Assembly: GCF_003339685.1 (NCBI RefSeq)
Contig: NZ_QPKI01000013.1
Span: forward strand, 1-64,000
DNA length: 64,000 nt
Direction of reading: 5' to 3'
Origin: Halomonas sp. DQ26W
GTDB lineage: Bacteria; Pseudomonadota; Gammaproteobacteria; Pseudomonadales; Halomonadaceae
Shown: positions 36,632 through 44,266 of the stretch, piece after piece
Numbering within the stretch: the first letter of the stretch is position 1
How the letters are laid out: each line of letters opens with the position of its first letter
The notes under the pieces: model-generated
Seen by the model: the letters and a program-made list of their open reading frames with translations, nothing else
Told to the model about the DNA's origin: nothing
The model's database searches: none
Translations under genes and position numbers: made by a program

Positions 36632-37876
36632 ATGCGTGAACGTGGAAGAACGCGGCGCCTGCTGGGACTTGGTGCCCGCACAGGTGGCGCCGTGATTCGC
36701 ACGCGCCTCGGCGGCCAGGCCGACTGGCGTGCGCTGGGTGAAGCGCTGTTCGAGGGGCTCTCCGAGCTGAAGGGGCCAGCGATGAAGCTGGCTCAAATCA
36801 TGGCGCAGTGGGACGACCTGCTGCCGCCGGATCTCGTCGACGAACTGGCGCGCCTTCAGCGTCAGGCCGAGCCCATGCCGTGGGAGGGTATACGGCGTAC
36901 TCTGGTCGAGCAGTACGGTGAGTTGGACGCCCACTTCCGCGAGATCGAGCCGCGCCCCTTCGCCAGCGCCTCCATGGGGCAGGTGCACCGGGCAGTCACC
37001 CACGACGGTGAGTCGCTGGTGCTCAAGGTCCAGTACCCTGGGCTGCCCGAGATCCTCGAGGGCGATCTTGCACAGGTGCGGCGAATCATGCGTCTTGGAC
37101 GCTGGCTCAAGGTGCCCCAGGCTCGGCTCGATGCGCTGTTCGAGGAACTCGCCGCCAGCCTGCGCAGTGAGCTGGACTACCAGGCCGAGGCTCGTGCTCT
37201 GGCGCGCTACCGGCAGCGCTATGCGCATCTCGACGGCCTGGTGATTCCTGAACCGTTGCCCAACCTGTCCGGTCCCCGGGTGTTGGCCATGCGCCATGTG
37301 ACCGGCACGCCCCTGCGTGAGCTGGAGGCCGGAGACGACGCCACGCGCCAGCGCATCGCCACGACGCTGGCCGATTGGCTCACCGAAGAGCTGTTCACCC
37401 ACGGTGAGCTGCATGCTGATCCCCATGCCGGCAACTTTGCCGCCGACGACCAGGGGCGGTTGGTGATCTATGACCTTGGGGCGGTGATACCGGTGGCGGA
37501 TGCTCACCTGAAGGCGATGATGGCACTGCTCGATGCCGCGCTGGTGAATGACCCCATGGCCATGGACGACGCCCTGCGACAACTCGGTGGACGCCAGGGG
37601 CAGGGAGCGCCGCTGGCGCTGTACCGAGAGGCCGCCGAGGCGGTGGCCCCGCTGTTTCAGCCGGGCGTGCAGGACTTTGCCGACGTGCGGATGCATCGCC
37701 GGCTGCGCGAGCTCAGCCCCAAGGTATGGGCCGCCATGGACCGCCTGCAGCCGCCGGCCGACATTCTGCTGCTGTCACGCACCCTCAATGGCCACTACTG
37801 GAACCTGGTGCGCCTCGGGGCCAGGCTCGACATGCATGCCCGCATCCAGCCGCTGTGCGAGTGGGCGAAGGGCTGA
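36632..37876 (+). CDS. ABC1/AarF/UbiB-family atypical kinase-like protein
   Basis: 414 residues. Protein-kinase-like fold: PFASASMGQVHRAVTHDGE (Ala-rich loop), LVLKVQYPG (Lys), LHADPHAGNFAADDQGRLVIYDLGAV (catalytic HADPHAGN and metal-binding DLG). The family signature KxGQ reads KLAQ here (LKGPAMKLAQIMAQWDDLLP), with Ala for Gly. UbiB itself is larger and membrane-anchored; this protein lacks clear C-terminal helices. Function probably concerns quinone or lipid metabolism, but that is only by family. GGGGGAG precedes the start. Confidence 0.75.
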   Translation: MRERGRTRRLLGLGARTGGAVIRTRLGGQADWRALGEALFEGLSELKGPAMKLAQIMAQWDDLLPPDLVDELARLQRQAEPMPWEGIRRTLVEQYGELDAHFREIEPRPFASASMGQVHRAVTHDGESLVLKVQYPGLPEILEGDLAQVRRIMRLGRWLKVPQARLDALFEELAASLRSELDYQAEARALARYRQRYAHLDGLVIPEPLPNLSGPRVLAMRHVTGTPLRELEAGDDATRQRIATTLADWLTEELFTHGELHADPHAGNFAADDQGRLVIYDLGAVIPVADAHLKAMMALLDAALVNDPMAMDDALRQLGGRQGQGAPLALYREAAEAVAPLFQPGVQDFADVRMHRRLRELSPKVWAAMDRLQPPADILLLSRTLNGHYWNLVRLGARLDMHARIQPLCEWAKG

Positions 37877-37980
37877 GGGAAATGGCCAGTACCCCGGTGT
37901 CGAGGACATGCATTAGCAAACCACATGCAACGGCGCTTCCCTGTTAGAATATGCGGCTTTCGGGATTGGCGGAGACTGCG

Positions 37981-39798
37981 ATGCTGGCAGTATGGGTGGA
38001 ACAGCTTCTGGGCTTTGCCTCGGGGGCGCTGACGGCGATTCGTGAGGACGAGCAGTATCCGGCCTTTATGGCCTGGGCACGTGAAGAGGGTGCCGTCCTG
38101 ATGGGCGGTGACCTGCCCATGGCCCAGGCATTGGCTCCCGAGCTGTGGTGTCAGACCCCGCTCGAACGTGCCGACTTTGCCTGTGAGCCCTTGGCGCGAC
38201 CGGGGCGCAATGAGCCCTGCTGGTGCGATTCCGGTCGCAAGACCAAGCACTGCTGCGGGGCGGTGGCGATGCCTGCCGAGGTTCCGGATCATCTGATGTG
38301 GATGCTGTCGCTGCGCGACTGGAAGGGGGCGACTCTCAAGGCCGCCTTGGATAGCGGGCGTGCGCCTGCCCAGGCCCTGCTGGAGGCCGGCCTGATCGCC
38401 GCTGAGACTGGTCAGCGTGGACGTGCCCAGCAGATCCTTGAGTCGCTGTTTCATCGCGGGGACTGGTCGCGGCTGCCGGTACAGGCCGAGCCGGCCTTCG
38501 AACTGCTGATCGACCTCTATCAGGAGCGTGGCTTCAATCGCAAGCGCGCCGACCTGCTCGACGAGGTGCTCGATCGAGGCCCGCTTTTCCTTCGTGGTGT
38601 GGCACTGGAACGTCTCTGCCTGATGCACCTGGACAGCGACGACCTGGACAGCGCACGAGAGGCATTCGTGCGCGCCCAGCAAGCGCTTCCCGACTCGCCC
38701 ACCCTGGCCTATATCGAAGCCATGCTGCTGCTTCACGAAGGGCATGAGCAGGAGGCCGCGGAGCGTGCACGCTTCTGGTTCCGCCGCCTGGAGCGTCAGG
38801 GCGACCTGGAACCCGACCAGCTTCAATTCCTGGCCGACCTGGCCGAAAATCCCGGCGCCACCCTGGCCGATCAGTTGCTCAACGCCGAGGAGGACCTGGC
38901 GGAACCCCTGGCGGCGTTGCAGGCGCTGTTGGCTGAATTGTCGCCGGCACCGGGGCTGGATATCCGTCACAGCGACGAAGGCGAGCTGGAATACCACAGC
39001 AGCGCCCGGGAAGACACGCTCTTCGCCGCCTGGCAGGTGCATTTCGAAGTGGCCGTAGATGAGGAGAGCGCGCTGGGTTTCGAGGGCGACCCCTGGGGCG
39101 AAGCCGGTACCTGGTTGCACCAGCTCTGCGCTAACCCCGAATGGCTCGACTCACCCCGTGTCGTTCAGTCCCTGGCGCTGGCACTGACCAGTCGCTTCGG
39201 CAGCCTGCCATGGATGTCGCCGAGCCTGTTCGAGCCACTAGCCGACCGGCTGGAACGCTGGCTCGAACGCATTCGTGGCGAGGGTGACGGCCCCTTCCTG
39301 TGGGACAGTGCCGACAATGCGGTGCTGCTGCGGACCGGCCTGGCACTGGTGGTTGGCATGGAGCGCGGCGCCCGGGAGCGCTCGCGCCGACTGGCTGAGC
39401 GTCTGCTGACGCTGGACGACCAGGACAGCCTGGGGCTGCAGGAGCTGGTCCTTGATCAGCTCCTGCGCGAAGGGCGCGACCGGGAAGCGCTGGAGATGAC
39501 CGAGATGCGGCGCGAAGAGGCGCCGGTGCTAGGCATGCTTATGGGCCGAGCGCTGGCCCTCTATCGCCTCTCGCAGGAGGTAGCGGCTGAAGATGTGCTG
39601 CAGGAGGTGGCCAGTCACAATACCCATGCTCTGGCCATGCTCTGCGCCGAGAATCCCCGCCCCGTACCCACCGCACAGGATGGCGTGGCCGAACCGGGTA
39701 CCCGTGCCGAGGCCTGGCAGTACCGCACCCTGATGCGCGACCAGTGGCGCACCACCCCAGGCGCCCTGTCCTGGTTACAGGCCCATCTCTCCCGTTGA
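37981..39798 (+). CDS. SEC-C motif protein with TPR-like repeats
   Basis: 605 residues from ATG 37981 (GGAG upstream); a start at 37951 adds ten residues. Near residue 85-105 sits a SEC-C zinc motif, GRNEPCWCDSGRKTKHCCG. The remaining about 480 residues are helical repeats rich in Leu, Ala and Glu, with TPR-like stretches (LDSAREAFVRAQQALPDSPT, HEGHEQEAAERARFWFRRLE). SEC-C motifs bind zinc and often SecB or ribosomes; a chaperone or protein-interaction role is plausible. I know no characterised relative of this full architecture. Confidence 0.7.
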   Translation: MLAVWVEQLLGFASGALTAIREDEQYPAFMAWAREEGAVLMGGDLPMAQALAPELWCQTPLERADFACEPLARPGRNEPCWCDSGRKTKHCCGAVAMPAEVPDHLMWMLSLRDWKGATLKAALDSGRAPAQALLEAGLIAAETGQRGRAQQILESLFHRGDWSRLPVQAEPAFELLIDLYQERGFNRKRADLLDEVLDRGPLFLRGVALERLCLMHLDSDDLDSAREAFVRAQQALPDSPTLAYIEAMLLLHEGHEQEAAERARFWFRRLERQGDLEPDQLQFLADLAENPGATLADQLLNAEEDLAEPLAALQALLAELSPAPGLDIRHSDEGELEYHSSAREDTLFAAWQVHFEVAVDEESALGFEGDPWGEAGTWLHQLCANPEWLDSPRVVQSLALALTSRFGSLPWMSPSLFEPLADRLERWLERIRGEGDGPFLWDSADNAVLLRTGLALVVGMERGARERSRRLAERLLTLDDQDSLGLQELVLDQLLREGRDREALEMTEMRREEAPVLGMLMGRALALYRLSQEVAAEDVLQEVASHNTHALAMLCAENPRPVPTAQDGVAEPGTRAEAWQYRTLMRDQWRTTPGALSWLQAHLSR

Positions 39799-39879
39799 TC
39801 TGAACTGCCTGCTCAGGCAGGCCATGCATGTAGTGTGGCTGGGACCAGTGTCCGGAGCGTGCCATGCAACCCTTGGGCC

Positions 39880-41247
39880 TCAGGCGGCCGGTACGGAGGG
39901 GCGCGGCACCAGCTCCTGATCGCGGCTGATCCAGATCGCCAAGACGATAGCCGGCAGTCCCAGTGCCGTGGCGATCACGAAGAAGGTGGCATAACCCTCC
40001 GCGGCCACGACCAGGCCGCCAAAACCGCTCAGGAACTTGCCCGGCAGGGTCATCAGCGACGAGAACAGTGCGTACTGGGTCGCCGTATAGGCCCTGGATG
40101 TCAGGCTCGACAGGAAGGCGATGAATACCGCACTGGCAAGGCCATTGGCCAGGTTGTCGCCGACGATGGCCATGACCAGCATCGGCAGGCTCTGGCCGGC
40201 CAGCGCCAGAGCGGCAAACAGTAGATTGGTCAGTGTCGCGGCGGCCGCGCCAAGTACCAGTATCGGCCCAATGCCATAGCGTGCCACCAGCAGCCCGCCC
40301 AGGATGCCGCCGCTGATGCTCATGGCGATACCGAAGACGTTGGTCACATTGGCAATGGTGGCCAGCGAGAATCCCAGGTCGATGTAGAGAGGGTTGGCCA
40401 TGGAGGCCATGGCCAGGTCGCTGATTCGAAATACCGCAACGAACACCAGCAGCCAGAGTGCCTTGAGCCGGTGGCGGGAGATAAAGTCGGTGAAGGGACA
40501 CACTACCGCACCGATCAACCAGGCACCCAGGCGGCGCAGATGGCGGGGCTGGCCACGGCTGGCGCGAATGAATGCGCGTACCCGGGGTTCATGAATCAAC
40601 TGCGTCGTCAGTGACAGCCGTTCCGGCTCGGGGCGCACCAGCACCGTGATCACGCCGATCCCCACCAGGGCGGCCATGGTCAGGTAGGCGGCTTCCCAGG
40701 AGATCCATGACGCCACGTAGAGAGCGCCGGCACCGGCGGCCAACAGGCCGCCGCGATAGCCGATGATGTAGGTCGACGCCATGGCTGCCTGGATATCGTC
40801 CGGGGCGGACTCGATGCGGAAGGCATCGATGGCGATGTCCTGAGTGGCCGAGCCGAAGGCGACCAGCAGGGCAAACGCGGCCACCAGCATCAGGTTCTGA
40901 TTGGGATCGAGGCTGGACAGCCCGATGAGGCCAGCGGCTATCATGGCCTGAGCCAGCAGCATCCAGCCGCGGCGTTGGCCGAACCTGCGAGTCAGCACGG
41001 GCAGCGCCAGGCGGTCGACAATGGGTGCCCAGAAGAACTTGATGGAGTACAGGATCCCGATCCAGGAAAAGAAACCGATGGCTGCGACCTCCACTCCATC
41101 ACTGCGCAACCAGGCGGAAAGGGTCGAGAACACCAGCAGGAAGGGCAGCCCTGCGGAGAAGCCCAGAAACAGCATGGTGATGACGGGTGCGCGAAGATAG
41201 ATGGCCAGGGCGGAACGCCAGCTGCGGCGGGCGATAGGGGTGGACAT
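39880..41247 (-). CDS. MFS permease, AmpG-like
   Basis: 455 residues with about twelve transmembrane helices. AmpG-like features: LGFSAGLPFLLVFSTLSAWL near the N-terminus, FSWIGILYSIKFFWAPIVDR and FGSATQDIAIDAFRIE. AmpG imports anhydromuropeptides for cell-wall recycling; several related carriers share this pattern, so the substrate is inferred. Start MSTPIARRSW at 41247, preceded by AAGGAG. Divergent from rfaH. Confidence 0.8.
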   Translation of the reverse strand: MSTPIARRSWRSALAIYLRAPVITMLFLGFSAGLPFLLVFSTLSAWLRSDGVEVAAIGFFSWIGILYSIKFFWAPIVDRLALPVLTRRFGQRRGWMLLAQAMIAAGLIGLSSLDPNQNLMLVAAFALLVAFGSATQDIAIDAFRIESAPDDIQAAMASTYIIGYRGGLLAAGAGALYVASWISWEAAYLTMAALVGIGVITVLVRPEPERLSLTTQLIHEPRVRAFIRASRGQPRHLRRLGAWLIGAVVCPFTDFISRHRLKALWLLVFVAVFRISDLAMASMANPLYIDLGFSLATIANVTNVFGIAMSISGGILGGLLVARYGIGPILVLGAAAATLTNLLFAALALAGQSLPMLVMAIVGDNLANGLASAVFIAFLSSLTSRAYTATQYALFSSLMTLPGKFLSGFGGLVVAAEGYATFFVIATALGLPAIVLAIWISRDQELVPRPSVPAA

Positions 41248-41411
41248 CGGTATGCCGCTCCTTGTGGCTCGGTGGCTTTGGGGCCGCCCGATGACGGTCA
41301 ATAATGATAGAATGGCCGCCGCTCGGCGGGGCGAGCGGTATGCAACGGCCGTCCGATTGTTGCAGAGCCCCGGCAGCGATACCAGCAGGATATCCCGATC
41401 AGGAGCCCTTC

Positions 41412-41951
41412 ATGAGCGATTCCGAACGCCCACCGGTCGATGTCGACGATGACCTGCCGCGCTGGTACGTCATCCAGTGCAAGGGGGGGGAGTCTTTTCG
41501 TGCTGCCGAACATCTGGGCAACCAGGACTACGACCTTTTTCACCCGGTGCTGGAGGTGCAGAAGAAGCGTGGCGGCAAGCTGGTATGGTTGAACGAACCG
41601 CTGTTTCCTCACTACATCTTCATTCGCCTGGATCGCGTTGCCAGCAACTGGCGCCCGATTCGTTCCACCCGAGGGGTGCTGAGGATCGTCACCTTCGGTG
41701 ACAAGCCGCTGCCGGTGGACGATGCCTTGATCGAGACGCTTCGCGAGAAGGGAGTCGAGGACCAGAACACCACCGCCAATGTCTATTTTCGTGCCGGGGA
41801 GACCGTCGAGATCACCGAAGGCCCCTTCAAGGATCTGCAAGCGGTCTTCGCCAGCCACAAGGGTGAAGAGCGTGCCATCGTACTGCTCAACCTGCTGAAC
41901 CGTCAGCAACGGCTGGTATTGCCCGTGGCCCAGTTGCGCCCCCAGGGCTGA
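41412..41951 (+). CDS. rfaH: Transcription antitermination factor RfaH/NusG-like
   Basis: 179 residues. NGN domain: LPRWYVIQCKGGESFRAAEH, LFPHYIFIRLDRVASNWRPI. KOW-type C-terminal domain: GETVEITEGPFKDLQAVF and ending RQQRLVLPVAQLRPQG. RfaH travels with RNA polymerase and lets long operons such as lipopolysaccharide genes be transcribed to the end. The length and lack of neighbouring ribosomal genes point to RfaH rather than NusG. Start ATG 41412 has AGGAG upstream; the longer frame to 41304 is rejected. Confidence 0.88.
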   Translation: MSDSERPPVDVDDDLPRWYVIQCKGGESFRAAEHLGNQDYDLFHPVLEVQKKRGGKLVWLNEPLFPHYIFIRLDRVASNWRPIRSTRGVLRIVTFGDKPLPVDDALIETLREKGVEDQNTTANVYFRAGETVEITEGPFKDLQAVFASHKGEERAIVLLNLLNRQQRLVLPVAQLRPQG

Positions 41952-42021
41952 ATGTGCAGAGCCTGCGGGTAGCCGATCGACAAGCCCGGAGAGCCTAATC
42001 TGATACCTGAAGGAGAAAGCC

Positions 42022-42528
42022 ATGACAATCGCCCCGCAACGGGTCGTGACGCTGCACTATGTGCTGAATGACGAGCAGGGCGCCGTACTCGATGACTCCC
42101 GTGCCCGCTCGGCACCGCTCGAGTACCTGCATGGTCATGACAACATCATGGCCGGGTTGGAGCGCGCCCTGGAAGGGCGGCAGGAGGGCGCTGAGCTGAC
42201 AGTGACCCTGGCGCCCGGCGACGCCTATGGGTTGCGTAATGAGGCGCTGGTGCAGGAGGTGAGCCGTGCCGCCTTTCCCATGGCCGACCTGACCCCAGGC
42301 ATGCGGTTTCAGACGCCGGGTGATGACGGACCCCAGATCGTGACCATTCTGGACGTTCATGGCGAGACGGTGAGAATCGATACCAACCATCCGTTGGCCG
42401 GACGCACCCTGCATTACCGGCTTGAGGTTCTCTCGGTACGCGAGGCGAATCGCGCCGAACTGGTCAAGGGGCATCCCCTGTCTGCGGATGTCGCCGCCTC
42501 CCAGGTCGAGGATCGCAAAGTTCCCTGA
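42022..42528 (+). CDS. FKBP-type peptidyl-prolyl isomerase (SlyD/SlpA-like)
   Basis: 168 residues. FKBP core begins VVTLHYVLNDEQGAVLDDSR and contains LEYLHGHDNIMAGLERALEG, with the insert-in-flap domain (GDAYGLRNEALVQEVSRAAF). Unlike SlyD it lacks a His-rich metal-binding tail and ends ADVAASQVEDRKVP. It likely helps fold proteins in the cytoplasm. AAGGAG precedes ATG 42022. Confidence 0.88.
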   Translation: MTIAPQRVVTLHYVLNDEQGAVLDDSRARSAPLEYLHGHDNIMAGLERALEGRQEGAELTVTLAPGDAYGLRNEALVQEVSRAAFPMADLTPGMRFQTPGDDGPQIVTILDVHGETVRIDTNHPLAGRTLHYRLEVLSVREANRAELVKGHPLSADVAASQVEDRKVP

Positions 42529-42597
42529 GTCCTAAAGGTCATAAAATCTGACTTGCATCAAATTCGGGATCACGTCGGAGGCCGGGTGATTACAAAA

Positions 42598-42611
42598 TTG
42601 ATACAGGTCAG
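42598..42611 (+). promoter_or_regulatory. Possible FNR/Anr-like site
   Basis: TTGAT-ACAG-GTCAG matches eight of ten defined bases of TTGAT-N4-ATCAA. It lies 63 bases before a small membrane-protein gene. Oxygen control is only a suggestion. Confidence 0.3.
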
Positions 42612-42673
42612 TTTTCTCCCGGCGGCGTCGCGCTACAGTGCATTCAACGCATCGGAGACGGGGAGACAACACC

Positions 42674-42790
42674 ATGTACTGGGATGACGCAGTAATTTTC
42701 GGGCTGGTCACCGTCGCAATGATGATCGCATTCATGGCAGGTTGGGTCGGCTTCGTGATTCGCGACCATCGTCGCAAGAAGAAGCACTGA
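42674..42790 (+). CDS. Small single-helix membrane protein (38 residues)
   Basis: MYWDDAVIFGLVTVAMMIAF begins the peptide; a membrane helix covers about 7-29 (through WVGFVI), and the tail RDHRRKKKH is positively charged, predicting an N-out, C-in orientation. The start is preceded by GGGGAG. It is followed by two consecutive hairpins, the second a clear terminator, which supports an independent small transcription unit. It resembles in style small subunits of oxidases, but I cannot identify it. Confidence 0.65.
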   Translation: MYWDDAVIFGLVTVAMMIAFMAGWVGFVIRDHRRKKKH

Positions 42791-42819
42791 GTCAAGCTGC
42801 ACAGCAAGTCGTCAGGGGA

Positions 42820-42838
42820 GGGGGGATTTTATCCCCCC
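42820..42838 (+). terminator. First of two hairpins after the small membrane protein
   Basis: GGGGGGAT, loop TTT, ATCCCCCC: a perfect 8-bp stem with a 3-base loop, without a following T-run. Confidence 0.6.
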
Positions 42839-42842
42839 GGTA

Positions 42843-42870
42843 GCCGGCCCGTTAGGGTCGGCATTTTTTT
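42843..42870 (+). terminator. Rho-independent terminator
   Basis: GCCGGCCC (42843-42850), loop GTTA, GGGTCGGC (42855-42862) with one G-T pair, then A and seven T (42864-42870). Repeat family A begins at the next base. Confidence 0.88.
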
Positions 42871-42952
42871 GGTTCTACGCAGACTGGCGTGAAGAGGCCT
42901 CAGGCCTCCCGGCGGGGTTGCCAGTGCCAGCGACCATCGCCAACGCCGTGGC
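42871..42952 (+). repeat. Repeat family A, copy 2 (truncated)
   Basis: Begins GGTTCTACGCAGACTGG directly after the terminator T-tract and runs through CTCCCGGCGGGGTTGCCAG and GACCATCGCCAACGCCGTGG, matching the left part of copy 3 at 51339. The right half and right terminal repeat are missing; group II intron sequence takes over soon after. Confidence 0.75.
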
Positions 42953-42975
42953 CACCGCTTCTGCCGCTACGCCGA

Positions 42976-43306
42976 CGACAGGTAGGTGTATGTCACCAGA
43001 GAGCTGGCTCCCGTCCTGCGGGGCTGGGTCAGCTAATTCAGCCTCGTCGACGTGAAGCGCCCACTGGAAGCCCTGGATCAATGGGTACGTCGCCGGTTTC
43101 GCGATTTGATCTGGCGGCAGTGGAAACGCCCACGAACCCGGCGTTGCAAGCTCATGGCGTTGGGTCTGGACGCCCAGCATGCTTGGAAGTCAGCGGGAAA
43201 CGGACGGGGCCCCTGGTGGAATGCAGGCGCCTTGCATATGCGCCACGCACTGCCTAACCGCTGGTTCGCTCAGCGTGGGCTGGTCTCGGTACTAAATACG
43301 CTATGA
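42976..43306 (+). pseudogene. Group II intron reverse transcriptase/maturase, C-terminal fragment
   Basis: In one frame one reads TRELAPVLRGWVS, stop, FSLVDVKRPLEALDQWVRRR, then continues to RGPWWNAGALHMRHALPNRW and FAQRGLVSVLNTL. This is the conserved end of intron-encoded proteins (LRGWxxYF, maturase X and the final Trp-rich part). TAA at 43034 replaces the usual Tyr of LRGWVSYF, another stop lies near 42993, and the whole N-terminal polymerase domain is absent. Only the last part from 43052 is open. It has no function as a protein. Confidence 0.8.
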
Positions 43307-43399
43307 GGACTTAGTCGTTCTTCGTGAACCGCCGTGGTACGGAACCGTATGCCCGGTGATGTGGGAGGGCGCCGGGGGCAACCCCGGCCCCTACCCGAC
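43307..43399 (+). mobile_element. 3' end of a group II intron relic (domains V and VI)
   Basis: After the RT stop the bases GAACCGCCGTGGTACGG and CCGTATGCCCGGTGATG (43326-43361) resemble the catalytic domain V hairpin, with apparent mutations. A hairpin GCCGGGG-GCAA-CCCCGGC (about 43371-43388) and the ending CTACCCGAC fit domain VI and the intron 3' end. The 5' part of the intron is lost. Group IIC introns favour sites behind terminators, and a terminator lies at 42843. Bases 43400-43569 hold no gene I can support. Confidence 0.65.
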
Positions 43400-43569
43400 T
43401 GTGATAAACGCTGGCAGAATGGCGTAATAAAAAGAAACCAGTGTTCAACACCGCAGGACGGAAGCAGCCCATGTCATCCCCTTCATCTCTCTGGCGGCAG
43501 GATTGATACTCGGTATGCTGCTGTCGACCACCGTTGTCGTGGCCAGTCCCGGCCAGCTTGTAGTAATGA

Positions 43570-44262
43570 TCAACGAGCAATCCACCAGTGATCGCGCCAG
43601 GCGGTCATCACCCGTTCTGGATACCAGGTCTTGCCAAGACTGCCATTATAGCGGGCCAGGGCCCTGGTCAGGTCGCCGCGCTCCACGGCAAGGTAATGGG
43701 CGAGGATGGTGCTGCCGTAGCGCAGATTGAGCCAGGGGTCCTTGAGCTCATCTGCCGGTCGGCCGAGTTCGCGAATCCAGAAGGGCATGATTTGCATCAG
43801 ACCCACGGCACCTGCCGATGAGACGGCATCGGCACGAAAGGCGCTCTCCACCTGGATCACCGCGAGTAAGATTTCCGGCGATAGGCCCGCCAGGCGGGAC
43901 TCGTGATAGATGCGCCCCAGCATCTCCCTCCGCTGCCCTGCGTCAGAGATGTAGCGGGCCAAGCGTGGCTCCATCTCGTTCATCCATTGGCGCGCCGCCC
44001 AAACCGACTCGGCCGGCAGTTGTGCCGTAGTGACCGCGCCGAGGGTTGCCCGCAGCGAAGGGGGGGGGCTCGGCAGCACCTGAACGCGGGGCTCTGTCAT
44101 CCGGGTGCTCTCCGGCAGATCGTTCGCCGAAAACGTGTTTGTCGACAGAGCGCCGAGAAAGCCTGCTTCCTCGGCGTCCAGCCCGTCATTCGCAAGAACG
44201 TCGCCGTTCGGCAAAGGCAGGCCGATCAACCCGGCCATCAGCCAGGTGGCGAGCGGTGGCAT
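43570..44262 (-). CDS. Lytic transglycosylase (SLT domain), periplasmic
   Basis: 230 residues. Signal peptide (1-24, ending GDVLA). The SLT domain occupies about 110-228: the catalytic Glu is in LLAVIQVESAFRADAVS, followed by GAVGLMQIMPFWIRELG and YLAVERGDLTRALARYNG. It cleaves peptidoglycan glycans to 1,6-anhydromuramyl ends, whose fragments an AmpG-like carrier could import. It starts four bases after the proS stop, so the two are probably one transcript. Confidence 0.87.
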   Translation of the reverse strand: MPPLATWLMAGLIGLPLPNGDVLANDGLDAEEAGFLGALSTNTFSANDLPESTRMTEPRVQVLPSPPPSLRATLGAVTTAQLPAESVWAARQWMNEMEPRLARYISDAGQRREMLGRIYHESRLAGLSPEILLAVIQVESAFRADAVSSAGAVGLMQIMPFWIRELGRPADELKDPWLNLRYGSTILAHYLAVERGDLTRALARYNGSLGKTWYPERVMTAWRDHWWIAR

Positions 44263-44266
44263 CGGC

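Noticed and set aside
37795-39120. 441-codon minus-strand frame opposite the SEC-C protein
   Set aside because: No motif or ribosome site; the plus strand carries the SEC-C zinc motif.
43440-43580. Hydrophobic stretch (VIPFISLAAGLILGMLLS) suggestive of a membrane peptide
   Set aside because: No start codon or ribosome site in frame; it continues into the complement of the transglycosylase gene. It may be a remnant.
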